The notes under the pieces: generated by a model
Database searches by the model: none
Seen by the model: the letters and a program-made list of their open reading frames with translations, nothing else
What the model was told of the DNA's origin: nothing
In this document: positions 1-11,225 of the stretch, piece after piece
Layout of the letters: the number at the start of each line of letters is the position of its first letter
Numbering within the stretch: position 1 is the first letter of the stretch
Position numbers and translations under genes: made by a program
DNA from: Phycomyces nitens
Lineage: Eukaryota > Mucoromycota > Mucoromycetes > Mucorales > Phycomycetaceae
Reading direction: 5' to 3'
DNA length: 64,000 bases
Assembly (NCBI GenBank): GCA_022702545.1
Contig: JAHRBC010000004.1
Span: forward strand, 4,928,001-4,992,000

Positions 1-232
1 GAGGATAGGAAGATAGATACCTTTTATTCAATGAAATATTGTCCTCTTTTATATCTTTTCTAAACCTACTCAGCTATCATAAATGTCTGTTTCGGTTTCT
101 AATCTACTTTTGTTATAACTAATGTCTTCTAGGTCTTCAGAGAGCAAAAGGGAATCAATTCGGTCGTCGTTCTCAAAAGAGAACTCTGTGTAATTGTCAT
201 CCTGATTGGCTGACATTAATTCAGGCACGACA
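1..232 (-). repeat. 3' LTR of element A (truncated by window edge)
   Basis: Bases 1-232 match 4974-5205 without a visible difference. On the minus strand the LTR starts TGTCG just after a purine tract (GGGGAGGGGATGA). The last ~54 codons of pol lie inside it. Confidence 0.95.
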
Positions 233-3200
233 TCATCCCCTCCCCAAACTGTTGATCGTCCTCGAGCAACTAAGGAATCATCAATAACAGAGACATCCAA
301 GGGGGAAGAGGCAGCAGCAAGTAAATCTCGGCGGGTCTGAGCACGGGAAGCAGTAGGGTGGAACCAAGTCTGAGAGATCACATCGACCTTGGCCAGTTTC
401 AATCGATCTGCGTGAACCCAAGAAGTGTAGGGAATACCTTCAACAGTTGTCAACTTATATACGTCAGTGTCTGGGTTCTTGTCAATGACCAAATAGGGAC
501 CCATCCAGTTGTATTCCAGGCCGAACTTGTTCTCATGGCGCATGAGGACATGGGCACCAATTGCAAACGAGTGAGGTTTCATAATGACATCCCAACGCTC
601 TTTGTCTTGCAAGCTGTTTGTTCGGACACGAGACTCAGCTTCTTCGTGGGCTTTACGAAGGTTACGTAAGTAAGTCAGGGCATCAGTGGCAAGGACTTGA
701 GGATCGTCTGGCAGATCGGCACTCATAAAAGGTCGGAGAGGATCACCAGGAAGACGCGGTTCACGACCATACGTGAGGAAGAAGGGGCTGAAACCAGTGG
801 TACGATGTTTGCGAATGCGACAGGCCAAGAGAGCAGTATCCAAGTATTCATCCCAGCGATGAATGGCACCATGAACATACTTTCGCAACATTTGCTTGAG
901 AATTCCATTCAGGCGCTCACATTTACCATTGGTTCTTGGGTGGAAGGCCGATGTGAACTTATGATGGACCTTGATCTGATCAGTGTAATGGAGGAGAATC
1001 TTGGACATAAAGTTTGCTCCACGATCCGTGAGTATCTCATCTGGGCAACCAAAACGCATGACGATCTCTTCGTACAGGAACTTCGCAATAGCTTCTCCAG
1101 TGGCATCAGGTACAGCACGGGCAATAGGCCAGTTCGTGGCATAATCCACAGCAACTAATATCCAGCGATTACCATTGATAGTTGTTGGTAATTCTCCAAT
1201 GAAGTCAAGATGCCAGCGTGAAAAGGCAGGGGGCACATCCAACGGCTTCATTGGGGCATGGTGGATGTTTCGTTCAGCATTTGAGGCTAACTGACACTGA
1301 GGGCATTTTGTAAGCCAGTCTTGAATATCCGTGCGCATCCCTGGCCACCACCAACGTTTCCTTATCAGATCATACACCGTTGTTTCACCAGCATGACCAA
1401 AACCCTTATGGAAGTTATCAACCAGATTGGCTCGACGGGCGAACAACGCATAACGGATTTCTCGGAAACCATCACCAAACTTGACACGCCGGAATACTTT
1501 CTGGTCGTGTATCACAAAACGAGATCTTTGTCTTTGCAGCAGTTCCTTGTAATCCTCAGGCCATTCTTCTTCTGGATGCGTGTACAACTTAGGCCAGTCG
1601 GATTCATCAGGTATCTGGGATACATACAAGTAATCGGGTTCCATTGATTCCGCAGCCATGTCCTCACTCTCGGGACCACCAATACGGGACAGAACATCGG
1701 GTACATTGTTATCTTTGCCTGGTTTGTACTCGATTGTGGGGTCATAGAGTTCTAGTTCTGAGATCCAGCGGACAAGACGAGGAGTCGGCTTCACTTGGCT
1801 TCGGAAGTACTTTAACGGCAAGTGATCGGTGAAAACAGTAAATGGCTTCCCTTCTATCAGACAGCGCCAACTACGAAGTGCATGGAGTATACCCAGGAGC
1901 TCACGCTCTTGTGCTGGGTATGACCGTTCAGCTTTGGACAGCTTCTTGGATTCAAAGGCTAGCGGTTTCCAGGTACCAGTTTCGTCTTGTTGCAGTAACA
2001 CTGCACCAACACCAAAATCTGAAGCATCAGTTTCTACTCGGAAAGGCTTATCCATGTCTGGGGCAAGAAGGACTGGAGCACTTGTAAGCTTTTCTTTGAG
2101 GAGTTCGAAACTGGCTTGACATTCATCAGTCCACACAATAGATCGTCGCTTGGGACCAACACCGCGGGTGAGATCCGTCAGCGGGGCAGCGATTCCAGCA
2201 AATCCAGGGATAAATCGACGATAGTGTTGGGCCAAACCGATAAACTGTCGCACTTCTTGGACATTTGTGGGCGCGATCCAGTTTTGCACAGCTTTGACTT
2301 TGTCGGGAGAGGGGAGAATACCTAGTGCCGAGACATGGAAACCGAGGAATACTAATTCTTGCTTATTAAATTCGCACTTCTTGAGATTGGCCACTAGTTT
2401 CGCTTCTCTCAACCGGTTCAGGACATGTCGGACGTGCTTCTCATGGTCCTCTGGAGTCTTACTGAAAATTAATATGTCATCAAGATACACCAATGCAAAT
2501 TCATCAAGGCAGTCACCAAGAACATTGTTCATCAGGTGCTGAAATGTAGGCGGGGCATTGGTGAGACCAAACGGGAGAACCAAGAACTCATACTGGCCAT
2601 AGCGAGTGTTGAAAGCCGTTTTAGGGACATCGGATGGTTGGATTCGGACTTGGTGGTAACCACTTTTCAGGTCCAAGCTAGTGAAGTGGTTTGACCCACG
2701 AAGTCGTTCCAAACACTCATCAATTCGCGGCAGCGGGTGGTTGTTACGGATGGTCACTTTGTTTAGGGCTCGGTAATCAACACACATACGCATGGCACCA
2801 TCTTTCTTTTGACAAATAGAATCGGGGCACCCCAAGGAGATGAGCTGGGACGAATCAGACCGAGATCCAGGAGTTCCTTGAGTTGCTTTTTCAGTTCATC
2901 AAGCTCTCGTGGACTCATCTTGAAGGGGGCTTGCTGGTTGGTTCGGCTTCTCCAGTGTTGATGACATGCTGAACATCACGATCTGGCGGTAATCCTGGCA
3001 AACCTTCCAAAAACACATCATCAAACTCTTTGACCAGACCGTTCCACTTATCATCCGGAGATTGCTCGCCAGGTTGACCTTTGAAGTGGACTAGGTAACA
3101 TGCAGCTTCATTCTTCTTGATAAGTTTTTGTGTTTGTTTGGCGGAGATTACATAGTGTAACTGTGGCTGGACTGGGCGAGTGTTCTGAGGGCTAAGGACA

Positions 3201-3724
3201 AACTCTTGGCCATTTTGCTGCAAATGCCATCGATCGTGCTGCCAATCTGGTACTGGTTTGGCCTTTTGCAACCAAGTACGGCCAAGGATCAGATCGAACT
3301 TTGTTGGGAACACATAGGCATCGATTGTGTCCTGGTAACCATTGAGAGAGAGCAGGAGTGAGGCTTTCTGGTTGATCGTTGTTAAATGACCACCAGCAGT
3401 TTCTACAGGGCGTCCAGAGATTCGTTCAACGTTCTTAATTTGATCAGTAATGCGGGGGGACACATAGTTGGCACTTGCGCCACTGTCAATGAGAACGGAA
3501 ATCGATTGACCATTGTGTGTAGCCATATATAGAGGCAGGTCCGTATCAATAGCAGCATTTAGTTCCTCCAAAAATCGCCGATCCAATGCAAATTCACAAT
3601 CTTCCTCATTAGGCACAGACACAAGGGTCTTAGGTGGGACAACAACATAGGGAAGAACAGGTTCTTTATTAATCATATCAGAGGGCTCAGTTAAATTACT
3701 AGCCTCATGGGAGGGTTTATCCAA
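70..3724 (-). CDS. pol: Pol polyprotein of element A: protease, RT, RNase H, integrase (two frameshifts)
   Basis: The first frame (3724-2915) has an aspartic protease with DSGAS near residue 82. The second frame (2835-70, 921 residues) has RT with YLDD at 117-120 and RNase H with D270, E310 and D337. It continues with an integrase HHCC finger near 476-514 and a core D544, D604, E640 (D35E spacing), then a GPY-type C-terminus (MGPY). Two single-base deletions break the frame: a run of five G at 2925-2929 and a T run near 2807-2810. Comparison with element B supports both positions. No ATG opens the frame, which is -1 relative to gag, so Pol is probably made by frameshifting. The final ~54 residues are encoded in the 3' LTR. 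The deletions may be real or homopolymer sequencing errors. Confidence 0.93.
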
Positions 3725-3744
3725 GGAACACAGCTGACCTCCCT

Positions 3745-4842
3745 TTACAGCTGTGTTTGCCGAAAATCCTTCTTCCGGCCATGTTGCTCGTCCAACTTCC
3801 TGATCGCCTCAATGCGCTCTCTGCAGTTTCGACGGATGTGACCCCGTTTCTCACACCAGTGACAAGTCACTTCGGAACGGGTCTGTGCGGGGCGGTTGTT
3901 ATACTGGCGGTTTGAGGACGAACGGTTCTGGTGGAAACCACGGCGACCATCCACGGCGTCCAAGTCCATGGGAACCACATCGTTGGACTGGTAGTATTGC
4001 TGGGCCACAGGTCGTTCGGCATACATGCCATGAAAACCGGTCTGTCGGCCACTCTCATAGGCCAGTGCCATACGGACGGCATCATCCAAGTCCAAGGGTT
4101 GCAGGGTGATGACATGGAAGCGGATGTCAGGCTGGAGACCACGGATGAACCGGTCTTGGGCTTCATCTTCGTTCATTGTAGGGATTTCCAACTGAATATC
4201 CCGGAACAGGTTCACATAGGTCTCTACCGAGGTGGTTTGCAACAGGCTTGCAAGTCGGTCTCTTGCAGACAGTTGGGTGTGGGACGGACGGAACTGGGCG
4301 GATATGCGTGATTTGAACGCCTCCCATTCCTTTGGGCACCGGTCTTGCATCTCGAGACGTTGCCACCATGTGCTGGCTTGTCTCCTCAGGAGGTTTACAG
4401 CGTAGCTGCACTTGTCTTCGGAAGACATCCCATAATAGGAAGCATAGCGTTCCACGGAGTACAACCAGCCATCTAGGATGGAGGCCGAGCGTTCACCAAA
4501 ATAGCAATCGGGTTGCTTCAACGTTGGCTTGGGCGTTGCCTTCTGCGTCTGCATTGCTTGCTTAAATGCTTCGGCCATCATCTTCACCATTTCGCTGTTT
4601 CCGTCGGAAGTGGACATTCTTTTTAATAGGTTACTTGCGATTTCTTCTGCTTGCTTGGACCAGAATTCTTCTCTCTTGGGAGTTGTCTTGAGTCTGAATT
4701 CCTGGGGAATATTCTTTACTGTACGGATTGCTTGGTATGTCTTGATATGTTCTGCGGGTAATCTTGCTTGTACGCGCTCTTCAACTTCAAAGTTTCTTAG
4801 GTCTTTCTCAGTGAACTCTTGTTGTTCAGCGGCAGTGCTCAT
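3745..4842 (-). CDS. gag: Gag capsid-nucleocapsid protein of element A
   Basis: This is a 365-residue intact frame with an ATG at 4842, the first gene after the 5' LTR. The central region (about residues 100-270) resembles the Ty3/Gypsy retrotransposon Gag domain, with WW in STWWQRLE and repeated LARLYQ-like helices. Near residue 327 there is a CCHC zinc knuckle, CHWCEKRGHIRRNC, for RNA packaging. The N-terminal ~80 residues are charged. The frame ends at 3745 and pol continues in the -1 frame across the stop, as expected for a gag-pol unit. No canonical slippery heptamer was recognised. Confidence 0.93.
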   Translation of the reverse strand: MSTAAEQQEFTEKDLRNFEVEERVQARLPAEHIKTYQAIRTVKNIPQEFRLKTTPKREEFWSKQAEEIASNLLKRMSTSDGNSEMVKMMAEAFKQAMQTQKATPKPTLKQPDCYFGERSASILDGWLYSVERYASYYGMSSEDKCSYAVNLLRRQASTWWQRLEMQDRCPKEWEAFKSRISAQFRPSHTQLSARDRLASLLQTTSVETYVNLFRDIQLEIPTMNEDEAQDRFIRGLQPDIRFHVITLQPLDLDDAVRMALAYESGRQTGFHGMYAERPVAQQYYQSNDVVPMDLDAVDGRRGFHQNRSSSNRQYNNRPAQTRSEVTCHWCEKRGHIRRNCRERIEAIRKLDEQHGRKKDFRQTQL

Positions 4843-4862
4843 TAATTCAGGGGAAGGATCTT

Positions 4863-4875
4863 GCTTCAGCTACCA
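4863..4875 (-). promoter_or_regulatory. Primer-binding site of element A
   Basis: Directly inside the 5' LTR the minus strand reads TTGGTAGCTGAAGC. TGGTAGC is the usual match to a eukaryotic initiator tRNA-Met 3' end, and it implies the A1:U72 pair typical of initiators. The same sequence occurs in element B at 19090-19102. The tRNA identity is inferred. Confidence 0.75.
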
Positions 4876-4877
4876 AT

Positions 4878-5205
4878 TGTCGTTTTGGATCTGGGTTGTT
4901 CTTCCAATGCTATAACACAGCCAATATTGGTCAAACCCACTGGGAATCGTAAACGAGGATAAAAGAGTAAAAAGAGGATAGGAAGATAGATACCTTTTAT
5001 TCAATGAAATATTGTCCTCTTTTATATCTTTTCTAAACCTACTCAGCTATCATAAATGTCTGTTTCGGTTTCTAATCTACTTTTGTTATAACTAATGTCT
5101 TCTAGGTCTTCAGAGAGCAAAAGGGAATCAATTCGGTCGTCGTTCTCAAAAGAGAACTCTGTGTAATTGTCATCCTGATTGGCTGACATTAATTCAGGCA
5201 CGACA
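4878..5205 (-). repeat. 5' LTR of element A
   Basis: The LTR is 328 bp, bounded by TGTCG and CGACA on the minus strand. It has a TATAAAA box (5020-5026) and an AATAAAA polyadenylation signal (4995-5001), which give a compact U3-R layout. The first ~54 codons of the LTR are open in the pol frame. Confidence 0.94.
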
Positions 5206-6033
5206 ATGGTCTTCCTTTTACTATAACAAAGCCAAAAGGTCAATCCCACTGGGGAAACAGGAGTATACATAAAATCAAAGAGAGGATAAAAGATACTTTT
5301 TTATTGTCACTACGGCGGAAGGACCGGTAGCTGTGCCGAAAACGGTAGCATAACTACCGTTTTTTATGATTTTTGAGCACTTTATCTCCGCAGATTGTGG
5401 TTGAAAGGTAATGTCATCGATGCCGATTCATAAAAGTCGCATGGAATGTCTTTTCATCAGGCAATGAGGTAGTTGTAGTACCATAGAAAGGGCTCGTAAG
5501 TTTTTAGGCAACGTTATTTATTGAAATGAGCATTTTATTTGGTGTTAACGATGTTGCGCATTTTTGAGAAAAATAATTTTTCGCCTGTGTGAACAAAACG
5601 GTAGCATAACTACCGTTTTTTTGAAACCAATTTTTTGTTTTTGATATTATTAGCCATTTTATTTTATTTTATATGACATTAATATTTATTAGAGCACTTT
5701 ATCTCCGCAGATTGTGGTTGAAAGGTAATGTCATCGATCCCGAATCATAAAAGTTGCATGGAATGTCTTTTCATCAGGCAATGAGGTAGTTGTAGTACCA
5801 TAGAAAGGGCTCGTAAGTTTTTAGGCAACCTTGTTTATTGAAATGAGCATTTTATTTGGTGTTAAAGATGTTGCGCATTTTTGAGAAAAATAATTTTTCG
5901 CCTGTGTGAACAAAACGGTAGTTATGCTACCGTTTTTTTGAAACAATTTTTTTGTTTTTGACATTATTAGCCATTTTATTTTATTTTATTTGGTATTGAT
6001 ATTTATAAGGAAAGAAAAAGAAAAAGAAAATTT

Positions 6034-6911
6034 TTATAAAGTGGCAAGATTACCCCTGGTCACATGCAGATTGTCATTAAACACATAATATGATGCAATG
6101 ATAAAGAACTGATTACTACTCGGAGGGTACTGGATGAGCCCAACTTGATGCTGAATGTCATCCACATTAACAGCATATTTTGGCTGGGTTGTTTGTCCAG
6201 TTGAGCTGTGTGACCGCCGTATTACGATTGGCACAGATGAGTCATGGGCTGCTGTACCATGCTCTTTCATCACTTCAACGAATGCCAGAAAGTGCGGTGT
6301 GCCATCAACCTCTTTATGCTCAAAATAAAATTCCACGGTGCCAACAAACCAGCTTTGAATAGTTATATTGCGACGGCTAGATAAAAATATAAAAAATGCG
6401 AGTGATCTCTATTTTGTATTTTGACTAATACCAATACTCACTTTCTGTATGGACAGGTGAACATCACATGATGATTGCCACGTCTGGTCTCGTTTTTTAT
6501 TCTTCGGTACATACATGAAGAATGTACGGTTGAATTTTTCCAAAGACGAGAAGCAACAACAATCGTCGGGTCATCAAGTTCAATACTGTCTATACCACTG
6601 TTTCGCACATAGTACTTTGCCAAAGTATTCTTGACAACAGGGCTGCTGACACCTTCCAAGTCATCATCATTCAAACTGGCATGTCAGTTGAATGGCTCCC
6701 ATAGCTGGGCAGCACTTACACCATCTGGAAGATCTAAGAAACTTGCTTCATTATATGTGGACGGCTGACTTGTACTAGGATAATTCTGAGAGCTGTTTGC
6801 TGAACTGACAAAGCTATGAACAGCAAAGCGCTCAACAAGCAAACTGGCATTTCTACCGCCCTTCAAGTTTGACGTGATAAGCTTGGAGTATACTCTAATT
6901 ACTTTTTCCAT
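6034..6911 (-). pseudogene. Tnp2 C-terminal-domain-like gene of CACTA-1 (copy 1)
   Basis: Exon 1 (6911 to about 6435) and exon 2 (about 6370-6034) are joined by an intron of ~65 bp with GTGAGT and CTAG ends. The splice restores a continuous frame into the GTVEFYFEH segment. An in-frame TGA at 6684-6686 interrupts exon 1. The order of weak motifs (LAKYY, SRLWKNS, GTVEFYF, HFLAFVEV, then a hydrophobic end) parallels the C-terminal domain of the CACTA-2 and CACTA-3 transposases (LLEYY, GQVYKGS, GQIQYLF, HVFAYVHW, ILPVHRI). I infer homology to that domain only; the catalytic core is absent. Copy 2 has the same TGA, so the defect predates both insertions. Confidence 0.6.
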
Positions 6912-8231
6912 GGGTAGGTAAGAGATTATTTGACTAATAATAGCAACAGCAGCAAAGACACTTCTTGGTCAATGATGACAAAATCAACGTACCTGTCATC
7001 AATGATTGTGGCCAGTGAGGCACGGCTAGGACAATAGCACTCCACATTTACAAGTGCAAAAGAATGTGGTGTGCCAAGAATCTTCTTCAAGACACCTTTA
7101 AGAGTGCAAACCAGACTTGTAAGAGAAAAATAGCAGAGAACAGCCAGGCAAGTTTATTAATTAACAAACATTTGAATATACATTATAATTAATACAATAT
7201 TTTTATTATGTTATAGCAGGAAAGAGCAAGCAGTTCTTTTCTTTCGGAAGATGAGGTATTTCAAACGGATGACGAGGTTGAATCCCCAATCATGACAGAT
7301 GTACTATAAGTTAGAGCTTTTTTGTTGCTCATTCATTCTCAATTTAATATTAATATAATATTTCTACTGTTTGATATAGGTTTACACCACTAGAATGAGC
7401 ATGAGCCTTCATCTAAGAGAAACAGACTAAGTCTTTAATATTCTTTAGGCTGCTCTTATTGGTTCTCTCATATTTTTAGTATATGTTTTAGCGCACTTTT
7501 TCTTTTCCTCTTTTCCTTTAGCTGTTTTATCTTTGCTTTGGTCCTCTCCTTTGAAATAAAATCGAATAACTCTCCATCACGTAAGATTGCCACCTTAATA
7601 AATGCCCGATTGGCATCTTGTATACCACATCTTCAGCTCTGTTGTTTTTAATCTAGGAATGAAACACACATCTCGCCCTTTTTCAAGCACCAAAAAAAAT
7701 GAAATTTTTTTATAGCTGTATTACGCCGAGGTTAGTTTATATTTCTTTTCTTTTCTTTGCTCTACTTTTTTGAAATAAAACTAAATGACCCTCCCTTATG
7801 TAAGGTTGTCAATTACATAAACATCCGATTGGAATCTTGTATACCACATCTTCAGCTGTGCTATCTTTAATCAAGGAATGAAACACTCATCTCATAATTT
7901 TTCAGACACTAAAAAAAGGTGAAATTTTTTTACAGCTATATTACACTAAAGTTTGTCGTTCCCCACCTCCCCACCTGGGAATCTCTGTAGAATATGCATA
8001 TTGTTTTCTTAATGATGTACTCATTCTGCCAACTACCATTATATTCGAATTAGTTTTAAATCTTATGAGCTGACTTTACAGCAATATATTTTCTATGGTA
8101 AGAATATTATAATATGTTTACACTCTTTAATTAATCATATTGCGCATTCTCTATTCTCCTTCTACTGCATCTAGTATTTACATCTGTACGTTTCATATAG
8201 TGGCATTAATTCAAGAGATGCTTGGTATACC

Positions 8232-8550
8232 GATTAACAAGCACAATATATACTGGTATGCTATCCAAAACAATATGCTTGGTTTATTTGATCGCTTCAT
8301 TCTCTGACCACAATATCTTTATAGCAATTGATGAAGACCAAAGGCCTTCCAAGTCATGACAGTGATTCACAACAAGATGCTCGGCACGCTGATTAACAAG
8401 CACAATATATACTGGTATGCTACCCAAAACAATATATTCGGTTTATTTGATTGCTTCATTCTCTGACCACAATATTTTTATAGCAATCGATGAAGACCAA
8501 AGGCCATCCAAGTCATAACAACATGTTGTTGGCATCGTGTATAGATTGAG
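8232..8550 (+). repeat. 159-bp tandem repeat in CACTA-1 copy 1 (2 units)
   Basis: Units start with GATTAACAAGCACAATATA at 8232 and 8391. Copies 2 and 3 of CACTA-1 have three units at the same place. Confidence 0.85.
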
Positions 8551-9559
8551 TAAAAGGTTTGTACCATATACGTTTTATAATATTAAATAGTATTTGCTTT
8601 TGGTATGTTTCTATATTATTATTATATATATTTTAATATTATTTGAAATAAATCGAAATTATAATAAAAAATAAACCATTATTTCAAATAAATGGCAGTA
8701 AAAAAAGAATGGGTGCTAGTATATAAAGTAATATAAAAGAGAGGCTATAGTATATAAAGAAACGATTTTGGTTGGATAAAAAAACGGTAGCTGTGCCTAT
8801 TCCTGCCTCATAACTACCCTTTTTTTTCGCACTAAAAAAACGGTAACAGCTACCGAAATCGCCTTATACAGAGTCTTTACTACCGTTTTTTTTGGTGGGA
8901 AAAAACGGTAGTAATGCTACCAAAACGGTAGTTAGCTACCGTTTTTTCCGCCGTAGTGTGTTATGACTTTGGTTATCTTATATAGTTTTCTAACTAATAC
9001 TGCGCATTATCCGCAGTAGCTATTATATGATATTTTAATAAAAGAAGAGACATTGTACTGCGGTTAATGCTCAGGACGATGTTACTGCGTGTAAAGAAGT
9101 ACTGCAGTTAATCATCTTCAGATTTTACGGATTCATCAAAATAATGTCCGACATCCACTGCAAAAACTGTGGGGTAAAACCATGTATATAACCAGAAATA
9201 AATAGGGGAAAAGTTTAGGTTTTCAGGGGAGAACAGAATACTACGAGTATGGGAGTAAGCAAGGTTTCTCCTGGGCTCAAAGTCGAATCTCATACAGGTG
9301 CAAAGTTGAAAACTTTTGGGAGAGTAGGGTTCGTTAGCTTTTTCTGCATATAGATTTTTGGTGTTTACCAGATTTTTGTGCTTAAAACTATGTTTTTAGT
9401 GTAATAGATTATGTGTTTATAAATTGAAAAGACGATTACACACAGCAAATAAAGTTGGGGAGAAGCTGGCTTTCTCCATGGTGTCAAGGATATCCTCAAG
9501 CAATTAACCAATCATCGAATACTATTACTGTGCAATCAAGCATAGAATGATCCCCCCAT

Positions 9560-11225
9560 TGTTTTATACCCCGTACTTATTAGGTTTATGGTTTATATTT
9601 GTGTTTATTGGAAAGAATAGAATGGCTCTGTACACAAGCTCTAATACTATTACTGTTTATCCTTGCCGCTTCTACCGGCCTACTTGATACTACTTGGATC
9701 GGGTGCTTCACTACTGAACAATACCTGAAAATAGGGACCGATGGCGATTTGGGTGGTTGCGGCAGTATTCTAATACAATAAAAGTTATATTAGTGACATA
9801 TATTCAAGAGTGCGGGTGTTGTTCAAGATGCGAGGTATATTATACTTACATTGTAAGGGATGGATAAGAACGGACAAAGTGGGGCTGAGTTGTGTGGCAT
9901 GGCATGGCATGACATATCTTGTATGATTAGATTGACTAGAGATGGGGTAAAGTAAATTACTATGGGTGAATTGAGTGATAGAATAATCGATTTACATACC
10001 AGAAACAGAGTTGACAATTAAGTAGAGGGATGTTACGTGATGACCAACAATAGATTCTTATTAAGAGTATAGAACAATATTAGTAAATAGCCAGAATAAT
10101 ATTATGGAAAGAGATAAAGACCAAGAAAAGGCATTACCATTATGATAACCAGTCGTAGATGATGAAGGGGCCAGATGGGGTGGACAGTGATGGCGGCGGT
10201 CTATAGTAGAATAAGAAACGTTAAAGGATAAAATAGTTTGACACAAAAATATTTTTTACCAAGCCACCAATGACGATACCATATAATAGACCATTTGAGT
10301 AGAGGAGGTCTATAAGTTAAAAAGAGAGAATCAGAATAGTGTTATGGAAAGCATAAATACTAAGAGACAGTATTACCATTATGATAACAGTTGTAGATGA
10401 TGGAGGAGCCAGATGGGGTGATTGATGGCGGCGGTCTATAGTAGAATAAGAAACGTTAAAGGAGAAAATTATTTGACACGATTTTTTACCATGCCACTGA
10501 TGACCATACCATATAATAGACGTGTGAGCGGAATATATCTATAAAATAAAAAGAGAGAATAAGAATAATATTATAGAAAAGTATAGACCAAGAAACGGCA
10601 TTACCATTATGATAACCAGTTGTAGATGATGGAAGAGATGGACAGGGTGTGATGGGGGTGACCCAAGTAGAATAAACAACGTTGGACAAAAAAGGTTTGA
10701 CACCAAAAGGTTCTTTTTTACCATGACACTGATGATGATACCCATATAATAGACCGTGTGAGTGGCGGAGGGCTATAAGAGAAAAAGAGAGGATCAGAAT
10801 AATATTATAAAAAATATAAAGACTAAGAAAAGATATTACCATTATGATTCCAATCGTACATGAAGGAAGAGGTAGATGGGGTGAATGGTGGTGTGATCTA
10901 CAATAAAATAAGCAACGTTAGAATAGAAAATTGTTTGACACGAAAAGATTTTTTTAGCCCAATATTGATGATAGAACCATATAATAAGCTGTGTGAGTTG
11001 AGGAGGTCTATAAAATAAAAAAGAGAGTCAGGATAATTTGCGAGATGCTAAAGGCACATTCAACTGACCACAGATTGTTTGGATGAGCAATGCAAGCAGG
11101 ATGTATTGGAATGAGCGCATGTTTATAAAGAAGCTGCCAATTTTTTAGTGTAAAGATGTGTAAAAAAGAAAGAAAAAATGGACCCGGATATAGGAAACGA
11201 GGGAAAGGAAAAAAGAGCAAAAAAG
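9560..11225. repeat. Repeat block R1a with four ~235-bp tandem units
   Basis: This block is similar over its whole length to 23783-25435. Inside it, four units begin near 10092, 10330, 10557 and 10794. Each contains a CATTACCATTATGAT core and an ACCATATAATAGAC-type segment. The first ~500 bp is not tandem. No gene is recognisable. Confidence 0.85.

Larger units (their letters stand above)
1..5205 (-). mobile_element. Ty3/Gypsy LTR retrotransposon A, nearly complete
   Basis: Order on the minus strand is 5' LTR (4878-5205), primer-binding site, gag, pol, purine-rich tract and 3' LTR. The 3' LTR is cut by the window edge after 232 of 328 bp. The visible 232 bp of the 3' LTR look identical to the 5' LTR, so the insertion is recent. 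Integrase follows RNase H in pol, which is the Ty3/Gypsy order. The element sits inside the 3' LTR of element B. The 5 bp next to its right edge (ATGGT, 5206-5210) match the uninterrupted LTR at 19105-19415. The matching left target duplication lies outside the window. Confidence 0.95.
5307..8958 (-). mobile_element. CACTA-1 copy 1, complete non-autonomous CACTA element
   Basis: The ends are CACTACGGCGGAA and its inverse TTCCGCCGTAGTG, flanked by TGT on both sides (5304-5306 and 8959-8961). The intact LTR at 19105-19415 shows the empty site. Both termini hold clustered palindromes built on CGGTAGC/GCTACCG. The only gene remnant is at 6034-6911 (minus). In 6912-8200 I see no further recognisable gene; a short open stretch near 6960-7110 (minus) is unassigned. 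Two 159-bp tandem units lie at 8232-8550. With no Tnp2 core it must be moved in trans. Confidence 0.92.
5206..9153 (-). repeat. 3' LTR of element B, split by CACTA-1 copy 1
   Basis: Bases 5206-5306 and 8962-9153 together match 19123-19415 of the 5' LTR. The gap is the CACTA-1 insertion, including one copy of the TGT duplication. On the minus strand the first LTR codons would encode the Pol C-terminus (GHYFDESVKSEDD then stop), as in element A. Confidence 0.9.

Noticed and set aside
5043..5270. 75-residue minus-strand ORF
   Set aside because: It is the second copy of the pol C-terminus carried in the 5' LTR of element A, fused by chance to flanking LTR sequence of element B.
9108..9293. 61-residue minus-strand ORF
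   Set aside because: It combines the end of CACTA-5 with the coding start of the element B LTR; not a gene.
10092..11030. Regularly spaced repeats resembling an array
   Set aside because: Whole ~235-bp units are repeated in tandem without unique spacers, so this is not a CRISPR array, and the context is eukaryotic.
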